Shown: positions 25,101 through 58,035 of the stretch, piece by piece | Layout: each line of letters begins with the position of its first letter | Position numbering within the stretch: position 1 is the stretch's first letter | Source: Syngnathus acus | Taxonomy: Eukaryota; Chordata; Actinopteri; Syngnathiformes; Syngnathidae | DNA length: 64,000 nucleotides | Direction of reading: 5' to 3' | NCBI RefSeq assembly: GCF_901709675.1 | Contig: NC_051100.1 | Location: forward strand, 2,170,001 to 2,234,000 | The notes under the pieces: model-generated | What the model was told of the DNA's origin: nothing | The model's database searches: none | Seen by the model: the letters and a program-made list of their open reading frames with translations, nothing else | Program-made: the position numbers and the translations under genes

Positions 25101-28100
25101 TCGGTTGCGTCATTACTAACACCGGGGCCACGATTGTTATTCTGGCGATCATCTATTTTTTTATTATTTTTTTGCTCCAGGTACCTTTATCTGATTAAAG
25201 ATTTGCGAACATGACATGACGCATGGCGGGGGCGGACGTTTTTAACCCCACTTTATTTCGCACCGGCGCTAGTCATTATCTACGTACTGAGAAATGCTAA
25301 TTAAATTGTGTGCTTTTTTTAAACCGCTATAATTGCCGGTTTAAATCATTCCTTTCCCGCTCGTCTTGCAGATACATCTACGTGCCTCTGGGAGGTTCAC
25401 ATCACGGAGTGATGTACAAAATGTTATCCACGGCGCTGGCGTTCGGCTTCGTCTGCCTTTGGCACGGCGGCCATGACTACCTTCAGTGCTGGGCCCTGAT
25501 GAATTGGCTGGGCGTTCTGGTGGAAACCAGCCTGAAGGCTCTCTTTGGCTCAGCTCTCCTTCACTCCTTTTTGGTAAGTTGCAAAGGGCTCCACACACAT
25601 ACATACCGTGTATACACGTACAAATATGACAGGAGCACCAAGGCTTTTCGTCTTTTCTACGACGTGATCGTTCATAGCAAAACAAGGGGAGGCGGGTGTT
25701 CATATCATTTGATTGAATAAAAAGCAAATGCTTGGACTACATACGCACACATTGTTTGGAGACTGTCACATCTAATTGGCGTGTACAGTGGGAGTGAGTA
25801 AAAGTGTGTTTGTAATACACTAGCAGCTGCGGGGCACCATCTTCTCTTGGCTCTCGAGAGAAGCTCGGCCTCCTCGACGCGGTAATAAGGTCCGACCGGG
25901 CCGCCGCCGTGTCGCTCGACACAGTTTTGTTATTGCCGCTCGGCGGCATCTCCATGACAGCGTTGTGCCGCTTCTCCCGGCACTTCACTTATTTGTGCGC
26001 TGATTTCCCAGGAGCGGCGGTCCTCTGCGGCAACGAGGAGGCGTTGCGCCGCGTTGCTTTCAGCCTTCTCCACGGCCATGCTCATCCTCTCTAATCTGTT
26101 CTTCCTCGGGGGGGTTCACGTCGGCAGGATCTTCTGGAAGCGCGTCTTCCTTCAAGGTAACGCCGGCCTTCCATGCCGATGCGCTCTCGCTTCACATGAG
26201 TATACGAAAATGGTGGTGTTCCCCAGTGTTCGACATTAATGACGGTCCGTGACCGCCTACCCAACAAAAGAAAGCAGAAACCAGATAATGCGATGAGGCA
26301 AAAAAAAAAAAATGCGACCGGCACATTCTTGACATAAATTAGGGTTAAATTCACGTCACTGGCTTCAAACTACAGGGGCGGCGATGCAAATGTGACACTT
26401 TGTTGCCAGATTATTATGTCCACTGAAGAAGCATTTCAGCCAGTTGGAAAGATGCCTGTCAGGATAACTTTGGGTTCCTGCAGATTTTCCGCCCGTCAAG
26501 AGATGCTGCTGTTGCATTTGGCTACGTTTCTTTTTCTGTGCCTCTCAACTCGAGAGACATCTGATTGAAGCTCGGTTCATTTGCTCACCAAAGTCACAGC
26601 GTCATCAGTCCAGCAGCGAGCTCGCCTCAACACCGCCCTTCTCCTTCAACTCATTACTGGCGTGTAGACCCAGACTCTGTCTGTTAGGAATCTTCACGCT
26701 CCTTTTTGCGGGCCTCTAAGGGACCGTGCCGTAAGGTCCCTGGCGGGGAGCTCCTAGTTGGTTGAGAAACGCTTTTATTGCTACGCGCAGTTGTTTTCAG
26801 CCGAGGGCCAATTAGAAGAAGAAAAAAAAATTCTTCATTGTTTGTTTCATCACCATTAAGCACTTTTTAATAGTCCATAAAAATGCTTTCTAGTCATAAC
26901 AATACACAGCTTTTTATGATCTAAATATGCACATTATGGACGGATGTTTTTGGACACCATGCTTAATTTGGTGTGTGTACCTCAGTTAAAAGAAATATGA
27001 TTTACAAGTTTTTTAACACAGATAATTCTCTCCATAGATTAGAACAACAATAATAATAATTTATAAAAGAAAAGAAATACATTTATTCCACCGTGAGCTT
27101 GTGGACTAGCTGGCTTTTTCATTTTGTTGCAGGGAAACGTAGCGCGGACATTGTAGCCTAACTAAAAATATAGAGAAGAGTTTGTAATTGCTCTGGGATA
27201 AAAGCGGGTGATTAAAAAGTAATAACGCACTCATTCAGTTCCACGTCTTTTTAAAAAAAAAAAAACTTGAAAGGTTATTAGATTACAAGTATAAATGTTT
27301 TCAATATTTTTGATTGGGATCTTTTCAGACTTGAGGCAAGAAGAAATCCACATGAGAGTTGCATTCATTTCCCTGCTTATTATTACAGTTCTTCCTGTAA
27401 AGACAGAAGTGGATTCAATTATAGGTACTGTTCTGAACAAGCGCTCTCCTTGCTAGTCTAACTAGTGGTCAATTTATGCACACTTATTGCGCTGTGTGTG
27501 TTGTGACTCTTCCCACCTGACTGGTCAGCCAATCAAATCAGCAGCATTACGAGTGGGTGTGTGTGTGTGTAAGGCTGGCAAGTTGTATTAATCAAAAATG
27601 AGATTTTATTCCTAAAACATATATAGCATGCTATTTTAAACAACTGTCACATTATCAACATTGTACTTAAATAAAAGTTTCACAGTTCCTAAATAATAAG
27701 TGCTAAAAAGTTAAAGACAACTGAACAGTATGTTGGCAGTGATTCCTTCACGTACCACTAAAGGGAGCTAGTTTACCGCTAACGGTTTTGCACTAGGGAA
27801 CAAGGTAAGCGTTCCGATCAGTAGTCACACACACGCACACGCAAAAATGAAAATGTCAGAACCCGTTCATCACTATTTTTAGTTTTAAGTATTATCATTA
27901 TTAATAGTAATATTACTTTGTCCTTGTACAGACAAAATGTTGTTTCATTACGAAGGCTGTATTTCAGTCAGTAATGTTTCACAGCTGACCTTCTTTGCGC
28001 ACACTTAACTGTCATCCGGCTGTAAATAAGTGAAGAGGGACCTCCAAAAAGAACCCCTGCGTGTTTAAAAATGCCATTTCTTCAGTGTGAATTATTCACG

Positions 28101-29752
28101 GCGAGGAACTAGAAACTCAAACTGCGACTCACAGTCGGCCAAACGGTTCATTTGGCCGCTAATAATAGAATGCTACAAGAGATCATCCGCGTGCGTCGTT
28201 AGACACCATAGCGCTTCATCAACAGCGAATCAATGCTTTTAAATCAAGCCCGGCCACGGTGGGACGCACCTCTGACCCCGCTGCTCGTGAGTAGTGTTCG
28301 CAGTCTGGTGAGCCTCATCCCATAACAGTCACTTAAAACGCACACTTTTAGTCGAAGCCTCTTGCTGTCATCATGTAAGAGGTTAGTTGCGAAATTCATT
28401 TCGGTGAATAATATATACAAAGATCTTAACACTTTTATTAGACCAGTGCTTCTCAATGTTGCCCAGGGCAACATTTTTTTTTTTTCATGCTAAGTCGCAA
28501 CCCACTTTTATAGAACTTAATGTCACAGTCACGGCAAGTGGCAGGCAGTCTGCTAGGCGTGATTCTATTTTGGTTAAAATGACGCTTGTTGCCTTTTGTA
28601 TGAGGACTTGTTGCTTGGTCGCCATGGCATCAAATCGCGTAAACTATGGCCACATAGCCATAGTATTCTTTTGTTCAGACAAGTTGCGAGGTCTTACCTT
28701 AGTAGCTTTTTCGGACAGTTTTGGCAGTAACTTCCGCCAACTTGTTTGAACAAAAGATTACTATGGCTATCACAAATGAAGACATAGCAAACACATCATT
28801 TGACACTGAACTCCTTTCAGAAAAGTTCTTTAACAATCACAAGCGATAGATTATTCTGTATTACAATCAACATGTAGACTGCACTTCTTAAATGTATGTG
28901 CCAAGGTGCTGCTGTTTTGGTGAGCAACAGTATTCCAATGGGTGTCCGTGTATGAACAATAGCATCGGAGCAAGCAACCTCGGTAGCACTACTAGCTGGC
29001 AAATTAACGGAATTTCTGCAGATTCTGTGAATATCGGTGGTCCTGTATTTCTCGACGCCGCTTTTAATGGTGCGCTTGGTCCTTCCGGTGAGTGGCCTGC
29101 GTGACAGAAGAGTTAATCAAGGGGCAGAAAGGGAAAAAAGAAGCTGTGGCGCAATTAAGGAACCACTTGATTAAAGCCACAGAAGCAATCAGTGGAGGGA
29201 AATTGGATCTTTATTGTTTCTGACCCGTTGTGTTGTGTCGCTGGGTGGAAACCTGCCAGCTCATGGACCACAATAGCAAGGCATTCTTTTTCCACAAGTC
29301 ACTGTACACACGTTTGACATATTTAGCGGATGCCATTTGAGCATGTGTTGTCTTGAAGCTTATAAACGTGTGAAGACAAAACGCTGGGGTGTCTCCACAC
29401 CACAGCGGGGCTCCCCTTTGAGGGTCAATCACCAGACCTTTGCAAAGGTGTTGTTAAGTGACAGCAAATGGAAATGAAAATGCAAAAAGGTGTTGCGGCT
29501 GCAGGTGCATGTTCCTGCAGGGAAGCCAGCCAGCTCTGGAGGAGCTGCTAACAGCTGCCGTTACCTGTTCATGCCGGTTATAAATAGAACACAAACTCAA
29601 CACGTAGGCTCATTAGCTACATTGATGTTCAAAAGCGAAAAAGAATTGAAATCTCTCCCATTCCAGGCTGGTCCACGGTCGCGCCGCCCATGCTGGCCTT
29701 CCTCTATTGCTTCGCCCAGGTGGGATTGGAGTGGGCTTCTCACCCACCGTGA
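19159..29752 (+). CDS. hhat: Hedgehog acyltransferase (HHAT, MBOAT family)
   Basis: Eleven coding exons: 19159-19270, 19346-19410, 19559-19672, 19916-20110, 20233-20448, 21121-21298, 21522-21672, 22842-22877, 25372-25573, 26012-26156 and 29667-29752 (stop TGA), giving 499 residues (human 493). A multi-pass ER membrane enzyme that attaches palmitate to the N-terminal cysteine of Hedgehog ligands. Visible landmarks: SKEHEAGLDREFQLE and DFEWTFWTEW near the N-terminus, NGPI before MYMHAI, then GLALALVQFFFVKYLVLFG. The invariant MBOAT histidine is His387 in CLWHGGHDYL (human His379), Asp347 in HFDKGL matches human Asp339, and Cys332 in RCVSIMYSF matches human haem-linked Cys324. The start codon adds about nine residues relative to human. 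The 36-base exon at 22842 is unusually small but keeps phase. Convergent with kcnh1, as in human. The 2.5-kb and 3.5-kb introns hold no other gene. Confidence 0.95.
22948..22979 (+). repeat. (ATTC)n microsatellite
   Basis: Short CATT tetranucleotide tract in hhat intron 8. Confidence 0.85.
27600..27768 (+). repeat. Interspersed repeat, copy B of a three-copy family
   Basis: In the last hhat intron. It shares ATTTTAAACAACT, ATCAACATT and the right end CAGTGATTC...TACCACTAAAGGGAGC with copies at about 15.2 and 40.4 kb. Confidence 0.5.
28654..28770. repeat. Near-perfect 33-bp inverted repeat in hhat intron 10
   Basis: Arms 28654-28686 and 28738-28770 are reverse complements with two mismatches, separated by 51 bases. 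The left arm begins ATAGCCATAG and ends GACAAGTTG; the right arm begins CAACTTGTT and ends CTATGGCTAT. Just left of it ACTATGGC...GCCATAGT forms a second small palindrome. Compatible with a MITE terminal structure or a strong RNA hairpin; no transposase is present. Confidence 0.8.
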
Positions 29753-30512
29753 GTCACCTTGACTTTGCAACGCAGCACAAAAGAACAAAACTCACCCTGC
29801 GCCAGAACCACGCTCGGAACCTGGCACGCCGCCATGCAACCCGACTGAAACGGCGCGGCGGCTGAAGTCAAGCGGTAAGCAGAGATTAGGATTTTGGGTG
29901 GCAATATTATGGGATGGCTTACTTGGTTTTCACATAAAGTCACGTGATTTGAAAATGATCATGTCGCCACTGTGAAATGAATATATCTCCAAATTGTTTT
30001 CATTTTCATCTTCATGCAAGCCATGAAGAAAAAAATTGAAATTCAAGCCTATAAAGTTTAGAGAAACAATTTGTGTCATGCCCTGAAATGCCACAAGATG
30101 GCTCCGAAACCCTGTCCAAATAGGAAGGTAGTAATTGGTGTCACGCATGTACACTTAAATGATATCACGCCAAGTTTAATCTAGACAATTAGCAAAAGTT
30201 ATGAGTCATTTCTGGATATGCACGTTTTTGATCTGCTCAGTAGCAAATCATCTACTAATGAATTTGAAACGATAAAGTGTTTGACGACCCAACTATCATT
30301 ATAGGCAAGCATTGACGTCAATTGCCGCATTTTTTACTCAATGTGTATCCTCAACGAATCACTAAAAACGGAATGTGACTCAGTAAAAACGGAAAAAAAG
30401 CTTCTGCTCACTGGTGACGGCAGCATTGGCTTCACGAGTGTCGTTACTGGCCCTCCACATGTAATTTGGCTGATGCTAATATCCCGAGATGTATTACTGA
30501 AGAGTTTCAGCC

Positions 30513-30550
30513 GGTCAGCCGCCGGTCAGCCGCCGGGCAGCCGCCGGGCG
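30513..30550 (+). repeat. 11-bp GC-rich minisatellite
   Basis: Three and a half units of GGTCAGCCGCC (third unit GGGCAGCCGCC) in otherwise AT-rich DNA. Confidence 0.8.
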
Positions 30551-30762
30551 CTTTTAATGGACGGCATTTATCCTCTGGAATGCGCACACTAATTGCTTTG
30601 GGAGGGTAGTTGAGTCAAGCAAAACATTTCTAGCCAAAATCACACTCAACGTCAGCCATTTAGTTGTAGTCATGTTTGTCAGTGTCCAAATAATCGACCT
30701 CTAAGATTGGAAGCTACGGATGTCGCACACAATCATCAATAGCCACTGTATGGTTAGCTCAG

Positions 30763-30768
30763 AATAAA
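30763..30768 (+). other. Candidate poly(A) signal for hhat
   Basis: AATAAA about 1.0 kb after the hhat stop codon, the first clear canonical hexamer I found on this strand after the gene. Confidence 0.35.
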
Positions 30769-31567
30769 ACAGCGTTTTCGAGCATGTCAGTTTTGGTCTC
30801 ATCTCATTTTTGCAGTGGAAACTTTCTGTTTTGGAAAAAAATAGACATCAAACCGTTTTTCATTTTTATCATTTGGGCATATTGACCGCTTTCGGGGGGG
30901 CTCAACACGACCAAAACACTCGGAACCTATGAAGTCGTGAGGTTCGGCAATTTTTGAGCAAATTAGTAAATTCCCCAAAGTAAGCAGAATTTCACATTTT
31001 TATAATTCTTTTCATGTACGCCATCTAATGTAGGTGAGCATATCATTAAAATGTTTAAATGCCTGTTTTTTTGTTTTTGGAAGGGGCCGTCCCCAATATC
31101 TGTACTTTAACTCGACAGAGAAACAAAATGAAAGTTAAATGCCTGGTTGAAAAAACTCGGTTGTAATCCAAAGGGACGAGCGGTGCTTTTAAGTTTCCAT
31201 TAGTTGATGTGCGCCGTCGGGGATGATTGCGTCTGCGACACTGAGCCGGGGATCACTGTCCAATCCTCTTAAAAGGAGCAGCAAAGTGTGAGCTTTATCT
31301 TCGGTAAGGAGATCGTCGGGGAAAATGAAAACCTGCTGAGTTACATTTTGGCGTGGCCCTGAGGGTCGGGCTGCGCTCACACAGACTGCAGTCATCGTGT
31401 ACCCTGTCATTCATTTTGTGTCATTGCTCATCATACTGTAAAAAATCACGACTTGTGTTTTTTTTAGGGGGGCCTAACACTGTAATTTTATTGAGAGCTA
31501 ATTTTCACAACAGCAAAACTTCAAATATGTCGTTTAACTTAAAATGTTAAGTATCTGTACTCCTTCC

Positions 31568-31640
31568 GTTGGGCTGCAACTAAGAATATTTAATGATCGA
31601 TTAAAATATGAATTACTTTGTTGATTAATTGATGTTTGAA
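31568..31640 (+). repeat. Fragment of a common teleost interspersed repeat
   Basis: The order GGGCTGCAACTAA, then AATGATCGATTAA, then TTGATTAATTGATG resembles a very frequent short repeat of fish genomes. Recognition is from memory of the pattern; the family name is not given. Confidence 0.45.
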
Positions 31641-32592
31641 TTTCCGTCACTGTATTCAAAAACAGGACATTATTATGAATCAATTAGTTGTTCATGAATC
31701 ATTTAATCATCTCACTGCTGACAGGGTGAATACTTTTGCCACCTCCGCTAAAAACTGCAAATACAAAGTGAATAAATAAAAAGGTCGCTTGCATCCAATT
31801 GGCAAGTTGTCTCCTTGTGTCATCGAGTGACATTCAGAGGTTGTACGTAATGAAATTAGTCACATGTTAATCCCCAGTTTACACCCAGAAGGAATCAATT
31901 CATTTCAAACAGCCATGATTAAATTCAGTATGTCTTGGATTACTCTTACAAGCCTCGTCGAAGCTTTTATAAAAATGAATATTGGCAGGGAGCGAAGGAC
32001 GTTCCTTTTTTTGCGTGCTTCCACATTATAAATGAAATTATTTATTTATCAATTTATTGAGGTTATTTTCCTCATGCGGCCACAAATGAGTTGCCGCCTC
32101 TGACAACAGACCAGCCTCTATATTTAGTCAGCTAAATTTTTGATGGACCAAAGAGGAAGTAAAGTGTGTTTTTTCCTCTTTGCTGCATCCTTTCCTGATA
32201 AAAGACAAGTCATGTCAAAAACATAAATTATCCATATGAATATAATGAATCATTTAAGTACAGCGCTTCCTCTTTGACACGGAAACAGGACAAAGTGAGC
32301 GCAGAGTGGACCGAATTACCACAACAAATCGAGGATATTAAAAAAATTGGGGTTTTGGGAATACAAATAGTGTTAAAATAAATGATTGGCACAAACAGAA
32401 CTTTATATGTAGAATTACTGTTTAACTCTAGGATTTACATTTGTGAGTAGAAATGTTCCTGAATGTTCAAAAAGTGTTTTTCCACATTAATTCCCGTCTA
32501 GTTCACCTTTTCATTAAACTTCAAAATAAATATAAAATATAAATAAGGACTTGAAAGAGAGCACATACGCTAGTTTATATGTAGACATGATT

Positions 32593-32598
32593 TTTATT
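32593..32598 (-). other. Candidate poly(A) signal for kcnh1
   Basis: Reads AATAAA on the minus strand, 1.68 kb after the kcnh1 stop. Other minus-strand AATAAA hexamers occur nearby (for example near 32950), so the actual 3' end is uncertain. Confidence 0.25.
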
Positions 32599-33387
32599 TA
32601 GGTGCACAGTCTCTGAAGAAAATACCCTTCGTTACAGGGACATTTTTATTTTTAATCATAAAATCCTCATACAAAATAATTTTCATATACAGTGGTTGTG
32701 TATATTTGGGAGAATTAAAAAAAATACATTGTGTGGAGATGATTTGCCGCATAGTCAAGTTCATTTCTTGGTTTTTCTTGTTTATTGTTGTTGTTTTTGT
32801 TGCTGTTGTTATCATCAAATTGGAAATGATTGTTAACCTGATTTCTTCCTGTATAACATTACAATAGAACCCACCAAAAAGAGGTCAACTGCATTGCAAA
32901 CATATTTGGTATTAACCTCAGGAATAATTCAACTTATCCCACAGGATTTTTTTATTTTTTTTTAACAAAGCCTGCATGCAAACCAGTGGCACAAAATAGA
33001 AATATATTATGTTTCTCCCCAAAAACGCATCTCCCCCATCTCACACTCTATAAGAACATTTGTATCCTGCACTAAGATTCATAGTGGAAATAATATCTAG
33101 TAATATATAAATCTGTCTGATTATGCATGGTGTTCATGCTATGTGAAATTGTGTTCTGTATGTGGTTCTCGTAGTGTTCCAGTGGGATCTTAACACCCAC
33201 CACACGATCAGAACCACGTTCCATTTATCATTAAGCATCTTTCCCTCTGAAACTGTTAATCACAATAACTACTGCTCGCCGCCGTAATAAAATGTGTACA
33301 TCAAGCGCGAAGGGCGAAAGTCTCGACAGTCCTCTAATCACGCAAACAACCTCGCTTAATCAAACCCGTCGAGGCACGTGGAGTACC

Positions 33388-33480
33388 GCTTCACGTTTGT
33401 AAACAATAGGGCCCCCCGGTACTTCCGGGTGGCAGAGAAATGATTGGTAACCACTGACATGACCTAACTGATTTCCTTTA
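33388..33480 (+). repeat. Interspersed repeat shared with about 62.0 kb (left arm)
   Basis: TTTGTAAACAATAGGGC, then GGTACTTCCGGGTGGCAGA and TGATTG match a stretch at about 61999-62050 in the same order. Part of a complementary arm (TTTTGCCACCCGG) occurs near 33905-33920, suggesting an inverted-repeat element. Confidence 0.4.
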
Positions 33481-34277
33481 AAAATTAGATATTCATCGAG
33501 CGCAATCTGTGGTTAAGGAGGATAAATCCAGTTGATGTCATAAAGGTTGCTACAGAAGATAGCTAGTCGTAAATCCCGAACGGATTCTTAACTGGGAACG
33601 ACCTCGATCGTCGAGTTAGTGGAAGACATTTTCTTATAGATATCCATAAAATGTTATCTTACTTTGAGTAATTTGGCAAAACCTAATGGCTAGCCTGCTA
33701 GTCAGTTAATCAGCCAGTCAAAATGTAAATTACGTCCAGCGTTCTGTCGCCCTTCCAATCCGTTAACAAGATCATCTTTTCAATCCACACTACGCATATT
33801 CAAACCACACCGGTAGAAAGAAGGCTAAAGTTATCATTGGAGCCATTTAGCCTGTTTTCACAATCACTCTTCCTTAGTCATGTTAACTTTGAGAAAACGT
33901 GAGCTTTTGCCACCCGGTGGTACATGTGACCTCACGGTAAAAAGGTTTATACTTGATGTGACATGCAAGGAATCGTACAAGCGTACAACGTTGGGTCATG
34001 CCGTTTTACTTCCAAGCTCTCAAACGTTTCGAGCGCCGTGCTCGGTATCTACATGTAAAAAGCCGTTCAGGTTTACCCGTGCTAGGTTTCCGCCTTAGTA
34101 TCTCGGTCGTGGCATTCGCGTTCCTGGGCTGGAGGCCTGCGTGTCTTTACAAGACTACGCCCAGATGCCTAATCTAAAAGGCAACCCCCCTATGCCAGTG
34201 CAGACTCAGCTATCGCCGTAGTAATGCGGCCATTACCGGATTGCAGCTAAATTGAGAGTAAAATGTCCCTCTAGTGC

Positions 34278-56599
<22,322 letters not shown>

Positions 56600-56911
56600 T
56601 TAAGATACCCAGTTCCTGGAAATGTCGAGGTGAGCGAGGTGATCGGTGACGGTCTTGTGCTTGGGGAAATTATTGAAGCGGGTCTCCTTGATATTCTGCC
56701 ACTTAAGAGCCCGTCGCTCTGCGGAGTGTCCAAACTCCTGCTCCGCCGTCATGTAGGCTCGACTGAGCCAGTACTCGTTTTCGGCCTCGCGCTCCAGGTG
56801 CTTCAGCATGTTGCGCTTCATCTGCCACGTGACGAGCCGTGGGCGCCGGTATTTGCCGATCCACTGCTTGCCTGGGATGCCCTTACGCAGCAAAGCCAGA
56901 GTGAGGAACAT
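56600..56911 (-). CDS. mrpl57: Mitochondrial ribosomal protein L57 (mL63, MRP63)
   Basis: Single coding exon encoding 103 residues (human 102), start codon at 56911-56909. The protein begins MFLTLALLRKGIPGKQWIGK and continues YRRPRLVTWQMKRNM, EAENEYWLSRAYMTAEQEFGH and ends DHLAHLDISRNWVS, matching mL63 over its whole length. It is a small basic component of the mitochondrial large ribosomal subunit; the N-terminal basic and hydrophobic stretch fits mitochondrial import. The start was chosen because it matches the family's MFLT start. Upstream of it an acceptor CAG at 56931-56929 suggests that the 5' UTR is spliced. It lies on the same strand as kcnh1 and is divergent from the cytochrome P450 gene. 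Confidence 0.93.
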   Translation of the reverse strand: MFLTLALLRKGIPGKQWIGKYRRPRLVTWQMKRNMLKHLEREAENEYWLSRAYMTAEQEFGHSAERRALKWQNIKETRFNNFPKHKTVTDHLAHLDISRNWVS

Positions 56912-57432
56912 GGCGCACGCTTGCTTCTCTGTTGGCACATATCAAGTAGAAATGTGCTTTTAAGTTCAATGAACAGATCAGGCACTATATTTTAAAGCCA
57001 CATCTACTCAAGGTCACAGATAGACTGTTAACACGTGGATGGCGACCTCTAATCGATAATCATAACAAACTGAAACTGAACAACTATTTATAACTATTTA
57101 CAAAAGCTGCTGCAAAGCATGCTGGGGAAGAGCGTACACAAAATGTGGCTGGCCCTCCTACATTATTCGTCCTTCATGCGTGACATTGAGTTCTTTCCAC
57201 TCTTTGTTCTCTTAGCTAAATATCTATGCATTTATTACACTTCTGTACTTAACGTAAGGAACCAAAGTGCGATGAAAACAAAAAAATACGTGATGAATGG
57301 AGTTGAGTGACAAAATAAGGCTGTTGCTACCATGAAATGCTAACGTGCTAACTGACTAGCGATCTTAGCTGTAGATTTGATGACAAGATTAGTTTTTATA
57401 ACAACAAGCGACAAGCAGTGTGTTCACCTTAC

Positions 57433-57540
57433 CCTCGCTTTTTAGTAAGCTAGATAAGATCAGCAGGATAAATTAAAAACCCGGTCTTGGGACGGTGAGC
57501 GTGAAAGTGTTGCATTCGAGCGTTTACTTCCGGGTTGTTT
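57433..57540 (-). promoter_or_regulatory. Likely mrpl57 first non-coding exon and promoter
   Basis: A good donor on the minus strand (G|GTAAGG, intron from 57432) would join the acceptor at 56929, giving a 504-base intron in the 5' UTR. The segment upstream contains an ETS-type CCGGAAGT (plus-strand ACTTCCGG at 57526-57533), the kind of NRF-2/GABP site common in promoters of nuclear genes for mitochondrial proteins. The exact start site is inferred. Confidence 0.4.
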
Positions 57541-57737
57541 TACGGCGCGTGAGAATGTTCAAACTTCAGCGTGTGAGCGTTTTTTTTTATTTAATTTTTT
57601 ATTTTTTTGCTCGCCACCCAACCGTGAAAAATAATTTAAGGGTTTATAAAAGGACAGATAACAAAATGTATTTGTCCTAATGCTTTTCTGTTCAGTGTTT
57701 TATGGACTGAAATTTCAGATAAATCCTTAGTTGAACT

Positions 57738-57757
57738 TGAACCCTCTTATGGGTTCA
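57738..57757 (+). promoter_or_regulatory. Everted nuclear-receptor palindrome upstream of the CYP3 gene
   Basis: TGAACCC and GGGTTCA (7-base perfect arms, 6-base centre) form an everted repeat equal to TGAACC-N8-GGTTCA (ER8). A further TGAACT half-site abuts it on the left (57732-57737). PXR/CAR-RXR heterodimers, the known inducers of vertebrate CYP3 genes, bind everted repeats with 6 or 8 spacers. It lies 280 bases before the start codon. Binding is inference. Confidence 0.4.
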
Positions 57758-58035
57758 CAAGTGTGCGTTCGATTGTTGCCTTGTCTTTCCTTATTTGTGA
57801 CTTTCGAGCTTAGATTTAAAGGTCCGATGTTGGCGATCAAGCGTATATCTCTGTGAGCAAACTATTAAAAATGGAAACGGAATCAATTAAATTGCAAGAA
57901 AAGGCGGAGTTGACCGTCCCTTAAACGCAGGAAATTTAGTGCCCGCCGTTTCTACTCGTTGACTGCCCCGTCCGGTGAAAGTGTCCTGGTACTTCCTTGT
58001 TTATGCATTCGGGCTTGGATTTCGCAACAGGCACA

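Larger units (their letters stand above)
29753..34277. other. Convergent intergenic region between hhat and kcnh1
   Basis: Contains the 3' UTRs of both genes and no coding exon. Noted inside: an 11-bp minisatellite (30513-30550), AATAAA at 30763-30768 (+), a repeat of the common fish GATCGATTAA type near 31568-31640, a possible minus-strand AATAAA at 32593-32598 for kcnh1, and one copy of a repeat pair (about 33388-33480) shared with about 62.0 kb. Confidence 0.55.
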
